Shown in pieces: positions 1 to 5,038 of a DNA stretch of 8,970 bases. A program made the position numbers and the translations under genes. The notes beneath the pieces are model-generated. The model was not told the DNA's origin. It searched no databases and worked only from the letters and a program-made list of their open reading frames with translations. The DNA lies in the NCBI GenBank assembly GCA_937879875.1, contig CALFMN010000101.1, forward strand, positions 1 to 8,970, written 5' to 3'. The stretch is from an uncultured Chloroflexota bacterium. GTDB taxonomy: Bacteria > Chloroflexota > Dehalococcoidia > CAUJGQ01. Every line of letters begins with the position of its first letter. The stretch's first letter is position 1.

Positions 1-301
1 GGTTTGCGCGACCGTTTCTCGCACGAACATCGCACGATCCCGTTATGCGATAGGGGTAAACCAAAGCCGAAACGGGTAAGGGACGGTTCGAGAACCGACA
101 CAGACTGGGAGACAAGCCCGCCGCGTTTCCCGCAAGGACACCGCGGCCCCGCCGCCGTCCGGCGCCGCTGGGAACGCTCCAAGAGTCCCTTCCCGAGCCG
201 GGAAGGGACAGCTTTGGCGCCAGCCAAAGCGGGGTTAGGTGCCCCGCAGGGCCGCGGTGCGCCCGTTCCTTCTCTACTCCCCAGTCCCTGCTCGCTGTGC
301 C
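1..301. other. Gene-free left edge with several potential stem-loops
   Basis: I see no convincing coding region here; the open frames are low-complexity Arg/Pro/Gly shadows. The stretch holds several exact complementary pairs: 12-18 with 69-75 (CCGTTTC/GAAACGG), 29-34 with 46-51 (ATCGCA/TGCGAT), 84-88 with 93-97 (CGGTT/AACCG), and two tandem perfect hairpins at 185-230. Bases 1-5 can also pair with 58-62, which crosses the 12-18/69-75 helix. I compared the region with tRNA, RNase P, T-box and cobalamin riboswitch signatures; only isolated fragments matched (GGTTCGA, ACCGCGG), so no known RNA can be assigned. The last 60 bases are a pyrimidine-rich spacer before the stop of the minus-strand hydrolase. 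Confidence 0.5.
185..230. terminator. Two tandem perfect hairpins, possible terminator of the minus-strand hydrolase
   Basis: Bases 185-195 pair perfectly with 199-209 (11 bp, 3-base loop AGC). One base later, 211-218 pairs perfectly with 223-230 (8 bp, 4-base loop GCCA). They begin about 70 bases beyond the stop codon of the hydrolase read on the minus strand, a sensible place for transcription to end. Neither is followed by a clear T-run on either strand, so the pair could be a non-canonical terminator, an RNA-stabilising 3' structure or a copy of a palindromic repeat. Confidence 0.45.
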
Positions 302-1303
302 CTACGCGAGGTACTGCGCGAACCAGGCGAGGGCGCGGCGCCAGCCTTCCATCGCGTCGGCGGGGTTGTAGGCCTGGCCGGTGTTGTTGAAGAAGGCGTG
401 GTTGGCGCCCGGCGCGATCCACTTGTCATGCGTTTTGCCGGCCGCATCCAACGCCGCATCGAGATCGGCGGACGAGCTCGTGATGCGCGTGTCGAGCTCG
501 GCGTAGATGCCAAGCACGGCGGCGGTGATGTTCGGTACGTCTTCCAGCGGCGGCGTGGGACCGTAAAAGGGCACGGCCGCTTTGATCGTGCTATCCTGCT
601 CCACCAGCCGCCAGACCAGCCCACCGCCGAAGCAGAAACCGGTTGCGCCGAGCACGGCGCTGTCCACCAGCGGCTGATCCGAGAGGAAGCTGGCGCCGGA
701 GATCAGGTCGCTGACCAGGTCAGCAGGCGGGGCTCCGCCCAGGAAGCCCGTCGCCTGGGCAAGGTCGTCCATGAACTGCGCCGTGCCGCCGGCGCGCGAG
801 ACGAGATCGACGCACAGCGCGGCGTAGCCCTCTTTGGCGTAGCGGCGGCAGATGTCCATGTTCGGCTCGATCAGGCCGCGGTTCTCATGCACGATGATGC
901 CGGGATGCACGGCACCGTCGGCCGGCTGCGCCAGATAGCCGAACAGATCGCCCGCCGCGCCGCCGAACGTGACCATGCCGGCTATGATGCCGGGGTCGTT
1001 TGGATCCACGACGTTGTCCGTGGTTTGCTGCGGCGGCGGGGCGCCGGGGTCGGCTTGCATCTGTGCGAGAATCTCGGCGGAAACGGGGCCGGCGGGCGAG
1101 AGCGGCCGCGGGAGGATGGGCGCCACCGCCTCGGCCGCGCGGCTGCGCACGCCGAGCGCGGCGAGCGCGGCAGCCGTGACCGCGGCGGAGCCGGTCATCA
1201 GCAGGACGCGACGGAACAGATCTCTGCGGCTCAAATGACCGTCGAGGTACTCATCCGCGAACTCTTCAACGAGATATCGCTGCAGGTCGTGCATCTCGGG
1301 CAT
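302..1303 (-). CDS. Dienelactone hydrolase family protein with Tat-type signal
   Basis: This 333-residue alpha/beta hydrolase belongs to the dienelactone hydrolase (DLH) family, which opens lactone or ester bonds using a Cys-His-Asp triad. The nucleophile is Cys224 in GFCFGGG (222-228), the acid is probably Asp271 in AELDTR, and the base is His302 in ANHAFF. Glu140 in HENRG matches the glutamate that contacts the nucleophile in classical DLH. The catalytic domain runs from about residue 105 to 333. The N-terminus carries a twin-arginine motif, SRRDLF (25-30), followed by a hydrophobic Ala/Leu stretch (34-50), which suggests Tat export after folding; a basic residue-poor leader of about 24 residues precedes it. 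The ATG at 1303 is chosen because GGAGG lies 5 bases upstream. It reads alone on the minus strand, with a long spacer before it. The substrate is unknown; carboxymethylenebutenolidase is only the family name. Confidence 0.88.
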   Translation of the reverse strand: MPEMHDLQRYLVEEFADEYLDGHLSRRDLFRRVLLMTGSAAVTAAALAALGVRSRAAEAVAPILPRPLSPAGPVSAEILAQMQADPGAPPPQQTTDNVVDPNDPGIIAGMVTFGGAAGDLFGYLAQPADGAVHPGIIVHENRGLIEPNMDICRRYAKEGYAALCVDLVSRAGGTAQFMDDLAQATGFLGGAPPADLVSDLISGASFLSDQPLVDSAVLGATGFCFGGGLVWRLVEQDSTIKAAVPFYGPTPPLEDVPNITAAVLGIYAELDTRITSSSADLDAALDAAGKTHDKWIAPGANHAFFNNTGQAYNPADAMEGWRRALAWFAQYLA

Positions 1304-1332
1304 CGCATCCTCCGATCCGGTGAGCAGTCAAT

Positions 1333-1416
1333 GGTGAAGCGTGAGCGGCGATGCCGGAGCTAGACGTGCCCGATCCGATGTCACCGCTCAGCGTTTGCTA
1401 CCGCTCACCGTTCACC
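1333..1416. repeat. Imperfect inverted repeat with CTCACC-type short motifs
   Basis: Bases 1333-1348 match the reverse complement of 1401-1416 at 14 of 16 positions; the two differences are a GC/CG swap. The similarity continues outward, with TGGTGAA and GTGAG-type words in both flanks. Between and around the arms, CACCGCTCA and CCGTTCACC-like words recur. This looks like a small dispersed intergenic repeat rather than a regulatory site, but no second complete copy is present in the window. Confidence 0.4.
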
Positions 1417-1557
1417 ACTCACCCCCGCGGATAAAGCCGCCTGCGACCCGGCCAGGCCGCGGGCAGTGGCAGTGTAAGCGGGTACAAACGCAGAGGAAAG
1501 GCGCTTTGCGGATAGTAATCGGCGTTTAACATTGACACTACCGCGGCCGAGCGCGCC

Positions 1558-1592
1558 GCGGGGAGGGCGGCAGTGAAGTCGGCCCTCCCCGC
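1558..1592. terminator. 11-bp GC hairpin, possible terminator downstream of the ABM-like gene
   Basis: Bases 1558-1568 pair perfectly with 1582-1592 (GCGGGGAGGGC with GCCCTCCCCGC), with a 13-base loop. It lies about 130 bases past the stop of the minus-strand ABM-like gene and just beyond the micro-ORF that follows it. There is no T-run on either side, so its role as a terminator rests on stem strength and position only. Confidence 0.35.
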
Positions 1593-1633
1593 ACATAGAA
1601 CGATCTGGAACCGGGGCTGGATCTCAGGCTAGC

Positions 1634-1729
1634 TCAATACACCTCGACCGCCGCGCGGCCATCTGGCAGGACGTACAAATACTGGCTGCGCTGCCGGCGG
1701 ACGAACGCGTTCTCCGGCGGAACGCTCAA
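1634..1729 (-). CDS. Possible 31-codon ORF overlapping the ABM-like stop codon
   Basis: A TTG at 1729 overlaps the TGA stop of the ABM-like gene (TTGA), and the frame runs 31 codons to a TGA at 1634. The peptide contains NAFVRRQRSQYLYVLPDGR and ends AAVEVY, an unusually protein-like stretch with mostly G/C third positions. It may be a translationally coupled micro-ORF, or a former C-terminal extension of the ABM-like protein now separated by one-base frame slippage. There is no independent SD. I give it low confidence as a real gene. Confidence 0.25.
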   Translation of the reverse strand: MSVPPENAFVRRQRSQYLYVLPDGRAAVEVY

Positions 1730-2373
1730 CGCTGCGGGACGGCGGCTGCCACGCTGGCGTGAACCACCTCCGAGAACGTGATCTCCGGCGCGCCGACGGC
1801 GCCGAACTTGCTCGGCGGATTGGCCTGCAGGAAGGCGCTGATCGCCGGCACCTGCAGCGTGCGCTCGGCGTCATCGCGGCTGGTGTAGACGCCGGACAGC
1901 ACGTAGCGCCCGGCGCCGCCGCAGAAGCGGCCCAGCGAGCCACCAACCAGGCCGCGCGCCTCGCGGTCGAAGATCGCCAGCAGTTCCTTGCGGCTCGTCT
2001 CGTAGGCCGCGGCCTGCATCGGGTCAATGGTCACCTGCGCGGCGACGAAGAAGCTGCCGCTGGCCGAGGCGCGTTGCAGGCTCGTATGCACGATCTCCCA
2101 TGCCTCGCTGGGGGCGCGCAGCGTAATCAATTCGGTGGCCGGGTTCTTCGCCAGCCACTCCGCCCATGGCCCGCGCAGGCAGACCTTCGCGGCCTGCGCA
2201 TCGGTGAAGGTGATGATGCCGTCGTATTGGCCGATGTAGCCGAGCGACGCCAGCAGCGAGGCGCGCTGACAGCCCTGCTGCTGCGTGATGAATTGGATGA
2301 ATCTCTGCGCCCAGGCCTCGAACTCGGCGGCCTTGCCGGGCAGCGCCTGGAGCTGAGTGCGAACTGCGTACAT
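1726..2373 (-). CDS. Tandem ABM-like (dimeric alpha/beta barrel) protein
   Basis: The 215-residue product reads as two copies of the ferredoxin-like antibiotic-biosynthesis-monooxygenase (ABM/EthD) type domain. The first spans roughly residues 1-95 (MYAVRTQLQALPGK..., with an aromatic/Ile-Thr strand YDGIITF). The second spans about 107-205 (FFVAAQVTIDP..., with YVLSGVYTSRDDAE). Each has the expected strand, helix (EFEAWAQRFIQFI / YETSRKELLAIF) and strand layout. Such domains normally dimerise into a barrel, so the tandem form may fold as an internal pseudo-dimer. Members range from quinol monooxygenases to heme-degrading enzymes and stress proteins, and no active-site residue decides between them. 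The ATG at 2373 is preferred because AGGAAAGG lies about 10 bases upstream; an in-frame ATG at 2421 would add 16 basic residues. That longer start has no SD but overlaps the stop of an upstream micro-ORF by ATGA. Confidence 0.7.
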   Translation of the reverse strand: MYAVRTQLQALPGKAAEFEAWAQRFIQFITQQQGCQRASLLASLGYIGQYDGIITFTDAQAAKVCLRGPWAEWLAKNPATELITLRAPSEAWEIVHTSLQRASASGSFFVAAQVTIDPMQAAAYETSRKELLAIFDREARGLVGGSLGRFCGGAGRYVLSGVYTSRDDAERTLQVPAISAFLQANPPSKFGAVGAPEITFSEVVHASVAAAVPQR

Positions 2374-2417
2374 GCTGCGGAATCCTTTCCTCTGTCTGCG
2401 TTCCGTCGCGGGGTTCG

Positions 2418-2510
2418 TCATGTGAGACGGCTGGTCAGCGGCGCTGGGCGACGGCTGCCGGCACGTCGGCGGTCACCAGCGGGCACTCCTCGATCGCCGA
2501 CGGTGTGCAT
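2418..2510 (-). CDS. Possible 30-codon leader ORF, ATGA-overlapping the longer ABM-like start
   Basis: An ATG at 2510 is preceded by GGAGGGG with a 7-base gap, a strong SD. The frame reads 30 codons, beginning MHTVGDRGVPAGDRR, and its TGA (2420-2418) overlaps the ATG at 2421 that begins the longer form of the ABM-like gene. In the next frame, the sequence after the first few codons reads IEECPLVTADVPAAVAQRR and stops. That frame has nearly all G/C third positions, so a one-base frameshift in a small gene is possible. No homologous family is recognised. Confidence 0.25.
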   Translation of the reverse strand: MHTVGDRGVPAGDRRRAGSRRPAPLTSRLT

Positions 2511-2541
2511 GATCGTGCCCCTCCATGCGGGCCGGCGCGCC

Positions 2542-2628
2542 TCAGCGACAGCCGGGCCGCGGCGGAACGGCCGCTCGCGGCAGAGTCCTGCGGGCGGGCG
2601 CGTCACTGGCGCGCGTGGCTGCGGGCAT
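2542..2628 (-). CDS. Possible 28-codon micro-ORF behind a candidate promoter
   Basis: The ATG at 2628 is preceded by GAGGAG with a 6-base gap and lies about 30 bases downstream of a candidate -10 element on the minus strand. The 28-residue peptide (MPAATRASDAPARRTL, then Pro/Arg-rich) has no recognisable domain. The promoter, SD and start fit together well. The peptide itself is low complexity, so this could be a leader peptide, a decayed gene start or chance. Confidence 0.2.
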   Translation of the reverse strand: MPAATRASDAPARRTLPRAAVPPRPGCR

Positions 2629-2657
2629 AGCGTGCTCCTCTTGGTGCGACGGCGCCC

Positions 2658-2686
2658 ACTATGACACGCGCCCTTCGGTCTGTCAT
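2658..2686 (-). promoter_or_regulatory. Candidate sigma-70-like promoter with embedded palindrome
   Basis: Read on the minus strand there is ATGACA (2686-2681, five of six to TTGACA), a 17-base gap, then CATAGT (2663-2658, four of six to TATAAT). The same bases form an inverted repeat, ATGACA (2661-2666) and TGTCAT (2681-2686), spanning 26 bp and covering the promoter core, so a dimeric repressor could bind there. It would drive the ABM-like gene through a leader of roughly 280 bases. This is a pattern match only. Confidence 0.35.
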
Positions 2687-2898
2687 CCGGTTTTTGTTCG
2701 TACCGAGACGCATTACTCTTCGTTGACCGGAAGTTGTAAGCGGGTTGCAAAACCGTTACGGAACGAGGCCGTCCGCGGGATGGGCACGTAGACTGGAGCG
2801 CGGCAGTCGCCTGCCCGGCCTCTGCCCGACGCGCGATCACAGGCGGCGGCGGGCGGAACGTGGGCCGGCGCGGCACGATGGACCCGGAGGGACGAACG

Positions 2899-3789
2899 AT
2901 GGATGCGACGCCGGTGATCATCGAGGCGGCGATCAACGGCGGCACGCCGAAGAGCCGCAATCCCCATGTGCCCCGATCCGTCGACGAGATCGTGGATGAC
3001 GCGCTGGCCTGCATCGCCGCGGGCGCGGCGATCGTGCACAACCACAACGACGAGCCCGTGATCGGCACGCCGGTCCACGCGGCCGCGCCGTATCTCGCCG
3101 CGTGGGCGCGCCTCCGCGAGCGGCATCCAGACGCGATTCTCTATCCGACGATGGGCAGCGGCACGCTGGGCGGCGCGCCGCAGGTGTCGATGGCCGCACG
3201 CTACGCGCACGTCGAGGAGTTGGCCCGCGCTGGCCATCTGCGCATGGGGCTGGTGGATCCCGGCTCCGTCGACCTCGGCGGACTGGACCGTGACGGCCTG
3301 CCGGCCGCGGTCGATGCGGTCTACGTCAACACGTACGCCGACACGCGCCACATGATCGAGCGCTGCGCCGAGCACCGGCTGGGGCCGAGCGTGTCGATTT
3401 TCGAGCCGGGCTTCCTGCGCCTGGCGCTGGCCTATCACGCCAAAGGGGCGTTGCCGCGCGGGGCGCTGATCAAGCTCTACTTCGGCGGCGGCACGCCCGG
3501 CTTCGGTCTGCCGCCCACGCTGCCGGGGCTTGGGGCGTATCTCTCCCTGCTGGAAGGCACGGGGCTGCCCTGGAGCGTGGCGGTATTGGGCGGCGACGTG
3601 CTGGGCACGATCGCGGAAGAGGCGGTGCGCCGCGGCGGCCACCTGCGCGTGGGGCTGGAGGACTTCGCCGGCCCGCGCACGCCGCGCAATGTCGAGCTGG
3701 TGCAGGAAGCCGTGGCGCTGATCCGCCGCCTAGGCCGCCGCCCCGCAACGATCGCAGAGGCCGCGGAGATTTTGGGACTGCAGCGGTAG
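2899..3789 (+). CDS. BKACE family (DUF849) beta-keto acid cleavage enzyme
   Basis: The 296-residue TIM-barrel protein belongs to the BKACE family, whose founder Kce condenses a beta-keto acid with acetyl-CoA to give acetoacetate and a CoA ester. The Zn2+ site is visible as His47 and His49 in VHNHND (46-51) and Glu254 in RVGLED (250-255). Arg250, Glu254 and Asp255 keep the spacing of Kce Arg226, Glu230 and Asp231. Other family blocks are IEAAINGG (8-15), YPTMGSG (82-88) and VYVNTYAD (141-148). The usual HxHxRD is here HNHNDE, so the arginine after the second histidine is missing. Length is typical. The ATG at 2899 is chosen over 2860 because GGAGG sits 8 bases upstream and the family alignment begins there. 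The true substrate cannot be read from sequence. Confidence 0.9.
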   Translation: MDATPVIIEAAINGGTPKSRNPHVPRSVDEIVDDALACIAAGAAIVHNHNDEPVIGTPVHAAAPYLAAWARLRERHPDAILYPTMGSGTLGGAPQVSMAARYAHVEELARAGHLRMGLVDPGSVDLGGLDRDGLPAAVDAVYVNTYADTRHMIERCAEHRLGPSVSIFEPGFLRLALAYHAKGALPRGALIKLYFGGGTPGFGLPPTLPGLGAYLSLLEGTGLPWSVAVLGGDVLGTIAEEAVRRGGHLRVGLEDFAGPRTPRNVELVQEAVALIRRLGRRPATIAEAAEILGLQR

Positions 3790-3814
3790 CGACATGCACC
3801 GGGGGTGGTACATT

Positions 3815-3843
3815 GTGATATGCTATGAGCAATGCAGTGATAT
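3815..3843. promoter_or_regulatory. GTGATAT direct repeat upstream of the AbrB/PIN pair, possible operator
   Basis: GTGATAT occurs at 3815-3821 and again at 3837-3843, a spacing of 22 bases or about two helical turns. It lies in the short AT-richer gap between the BKACE stop and the antitoxin start. AbrB-type antitoxins commonly repress their own promoter by binding AT-rich repeats, so this is a reasonable autoregulatory site. A promoter is expected here too, but its -35 and -10 are ambiguous. Confidence 0.3.
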
Positions 3844-3864
3844 CTATCCAATGAGGAAGTTGAG

Positions 3865-4131
3865 ATGAGGGCAATCGTCGCATCCATCACCGAACGTGGG
3901 CAGGTTACCGTCCCGGCCGAGGTACGCCGCCTGCTGGGCACGGGTCCGCACGGCAAAGTTGTCTTTGAGATTGATGGGAGCGAAGTGCGCTTGAAGCGGC
4001 CTGAGTTCACGCTAGAGACAGCCTTCGGCTCCGTTCAGCCTATCCACCGGCCCGAGAATTTTGAGCAGATGATCCGCGATGCGAAGGAGGAGCGTGCGGA
4101 ACGAGCCGTGCGACAACTGCGCGACCGATGA
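3865..4131 (+). CDS. AbrB/SpoVT-domain antitoxin (VapB-like)
   Basis: The 88-residue product has an N-terminal swapped-hairpin AbrB domain, with the typical ITERGQVTVPAEVRRLLG (8-25) and a second strand pair KVVFEIDGSEVRLKR (31-45). The C-terminal half (about 50-88) is charged and helical (FEQMIRDAKEERAERAV), as in the segment that wraps around and neutralises the partner toxin. GAGGAAG about 5 bases before the ATG at 3865 supports the start. The stop overlaps the start of the PIN-domain gene by ATGA. The protein should bind the toxin and repress the shared promoter. Confidence 0.9.
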   Translation: MRAIVASITERGQVTVPAEVRRLLGTGPHGKVVFEIDGSEVRLKRPEFTLETAFGSVQPIHRPENFEQMIRDAKEERAERAVRQLRDR

Positions 4132-4538
4132 GGTGGATCGACGCCAATACCTTCATCCGCTTCCTGACGGCGGACGATCCGGTGAAGGCTGCTCGCTGCC
4201 GGGCGCTTTTCGAGCGGATGCAACGTGGCGAAGAGGAAGGGCGGACCTCGGAGGCGATCGTCGCTGAGGTAGTATATGTGCTCGTCTCTCCGCGCCAGTA
4301 CGGCCTGGCACGCCCGGACATCCATGCGCGCCTGCTTCCGCTGCTCATGGTGCGAGGGCTGCGACTGCCGCAGAAACAAGCATGTCTTCGAGCCCTCGAG
4401 ATCTGGGAGCAGCATTCCACGCTGGACTACGAAGACGCCTTGAGCGCGGCGCACATGGAAGCTGAGAACATCGCTGAAATCTACAGCTACGACCACGGAT
4501 TCGACCACGTTGCCGGAATCAGGCACCTCGAACCGTAA
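4128..4538 (+). CDS. PIN-domain toxin (VapC-like ribonuclease)
   Basis: This 136-residue PIN-domain protein is the toxin of an AbrB/PIN toxin-antitoxin pair; VapC toxins cleave specific tRNAs or rRNA in a Mg2+-dependent way. The acidic cluster is present: Asp5 (WIDANTF), Glu47 (AIVAEVVY), Asp103 with Asp100 nearby (LDYEDALSAA), and Asp122 (YSYDHGFD). Length and order match the family, with no truncation, so it should be active. It has no SD of its own and its ATG overlaps the antitoxin stop (ATGA), which implies translational coupling that keeps antitoxin in excess. Confidence 0.9.
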   Translation: MRWIDANTFIRFLTADDPVKAARCRALFERMQRGEEEGRTSEAIVAEVVYVLVSPRQYGLARPDIHARLLPLLMVRGLRLPQKQACLRALEIWEQHSTLDYEDALSAAHMEAENIAEIYSYDHGFDHVAGIRHLEP

Positions 4539-4609
4539 TCGTGGACGAGGCCCAATGTGCCATCCGCGGCGGCATGGGAGCTGCTTGTGAGTCGCTGGGA
4601 GCATCGGCG

Positions 4610-4921
4610 ATGAGCTGGGCCTCCACTGCCCTCGAGCGGCTGCAGCGCGGCGAAACCATCACCATCCGCCCGCGCGGACGTTCGATGACCGGGAAGGTGA
4701 ACGACGGCGACCGCGTGACGGTTGAACCTGCAACCGGGCGCGAACTGTCGGTGGGAGACATCGTGCTGGTGCGTGTTCACGGGCACGTCTACCTGCATCT
4801 GATCAAGGCGAAACAAGGCGAGCGGCTGCTGATCGGCAACAACCGCGGCGGTGTAAACGGCTGGGTTGGCCGGAACGCCGTCTACGGAGTCGCGCTGCAT
4901 ATCGAGGCAGTGCGGCGATAG
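4610..4921 (+). CDS. Small LexA/signal-peptidase-like (S24/S26 fold) protein
   Basis: The 103-residue product looks like the isolated beta-rich fold shared by LexA-type S24 and signal-peptidase S26 proteases. Visible blocks are RPRGRSM (20-26) with the would-be nucleophile Ser25, DGDRVTVEP (32-40), and VGDIVLVRVHGHVYLHLIKA (48-67). These are followed by IGNNRGGVNGWVG (75-87) and a final strand VYGVALHIEA. Lys66 is in roughly the place of the LexA general base, but the usual HRV signature reads LHLIKA. There is no DNA-binding domain and no membrane segment. It may be a stand-alone protease-like domain or a non-catalytic relative. The ATG at 4610 is preferred because GGGAG lies 8 bases upstream and the fold starts there; a GTG at 4541, 2 bases after the PIN stop, would give 126 residues. 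It may be read through from the PIN gene. Confidence 0.6.
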   Translation: MSWASTALERLQRGETITIRPRGRSMTGKVNDGDRVTVEPATGRELSVGDIVLVRVHGHVYLHLIKAKQGERLLIGNNRGGVNGWVGRNAVYGVALHIEAVRR

Positions 4922-4932
4922 CGCCTGGAATT

Positions 4933-4968
4933 GGGATGACACTGCCCCGCCCCCGCCCGTGCCATCCC
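4933..4968. terminator. Hairpin after the S24/S26-like gene, possible terminator
   Basis: Bases 4933-4942 (GGGATGACAC) pair with 4959-4968 (GTGCCATCCC) at nine of ten positions, with a 16-base C-rich loop. It begins 12 bases after the stop of the S24/S26-like gene. A second stem, 4966-4970 with 4976-4980 (CCCGC/GCGGG), shares three bases with it and would be mutually exclusive. There is no T-run, so it could also be a repeat or a leader structure for the CoA transferase that starts 70 bases later. Confidence 0.35.
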
Positions 4969-5038
4969 GCCATGCGCGGGCTACAGTGAGGCCATAGCCT
5001 GCGCGCCGCCTGTGTGGCTGCGCTTCGGAGTCCTGCCC

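Larger units (their letters stand above)
1304..1725. other. Spacer between the ABM-like and hydrolase genes
   Basis: This 422-base interval holds no full-length gene. It contains an imperfect inverted repeat (1333-1348 against 1401-1416), short reiterated TCACCGCTCA / CCGTTCACC-type motifs around 1381-1422, a less GC-rich patch at about 1484-1540, and a GC-rich hairpin at 1558-1592. A 31-codon micro-ORF at 1634-1729 follows the ABM-like gene. The promoter of the hydrolase gene should lie here, but I could not find a convincing -35/-10 pair on the minus strand. A TTGACA at 1532-1537 on the plus strand has no matching -10. Confidence 0.5.
2374..2898. other. Divergent spacer between the ABM-like and BKACE genes
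   Basis: This 525-base interval separates the minus-strand ABM-like gene from the plus-strand BKACE gene, so it should contain promoters for both. Toward the minus strand there is a candidate promoter at 2658-2686 and two micro-ORFs with good SD sites (2542-2628 and 2418-2510). Toward the BKACE gene there is a less GC-rich stretch at about 2690-2765, including TTGACC at 2723-2728, but no convincing -10 at the right distance. The long open frames crossing it on both strands are shadows of the BKACE gene or Arg/Pro-rich noise. Confidence 0.5.

Noticed and set aside
81..100. GGTTCGA resembling a tRNA T-loop
   Set aside because: The flanking bases form a 5-bp stem around a 4-base CGAG loop, not the required 7-base loop, and no acceptor or anticodon arm can be built.
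90..210. T-box or cobalamin riboswitch (ACCGCGG near 140, GGGAGAC near 107)
   Set aside because: Only isolated words match; no specifier loop, conserved core order or downstream plus-strand gene is present.
239..1363. Long plus-strand open frame of 374 codons
   Set aside because: It is the antisense shadow of the dienelactone hydrolase gene, which has clear catalytic motifs, a Tat signal and a good SD on the minus strand.
1532..1537. Perfect TTGACA -35 element on the plus strand
   Set aside because: No -10-like sequence at 16-19 bases, and no plus-strand gene follows.
2713..3642. Minus-strand open frame of 309 codons
   Set aside because: Arg/Ala/His-rich shadow of the BKACE gene, whose zinc ligands and family blocks read clearly on the plus strand.
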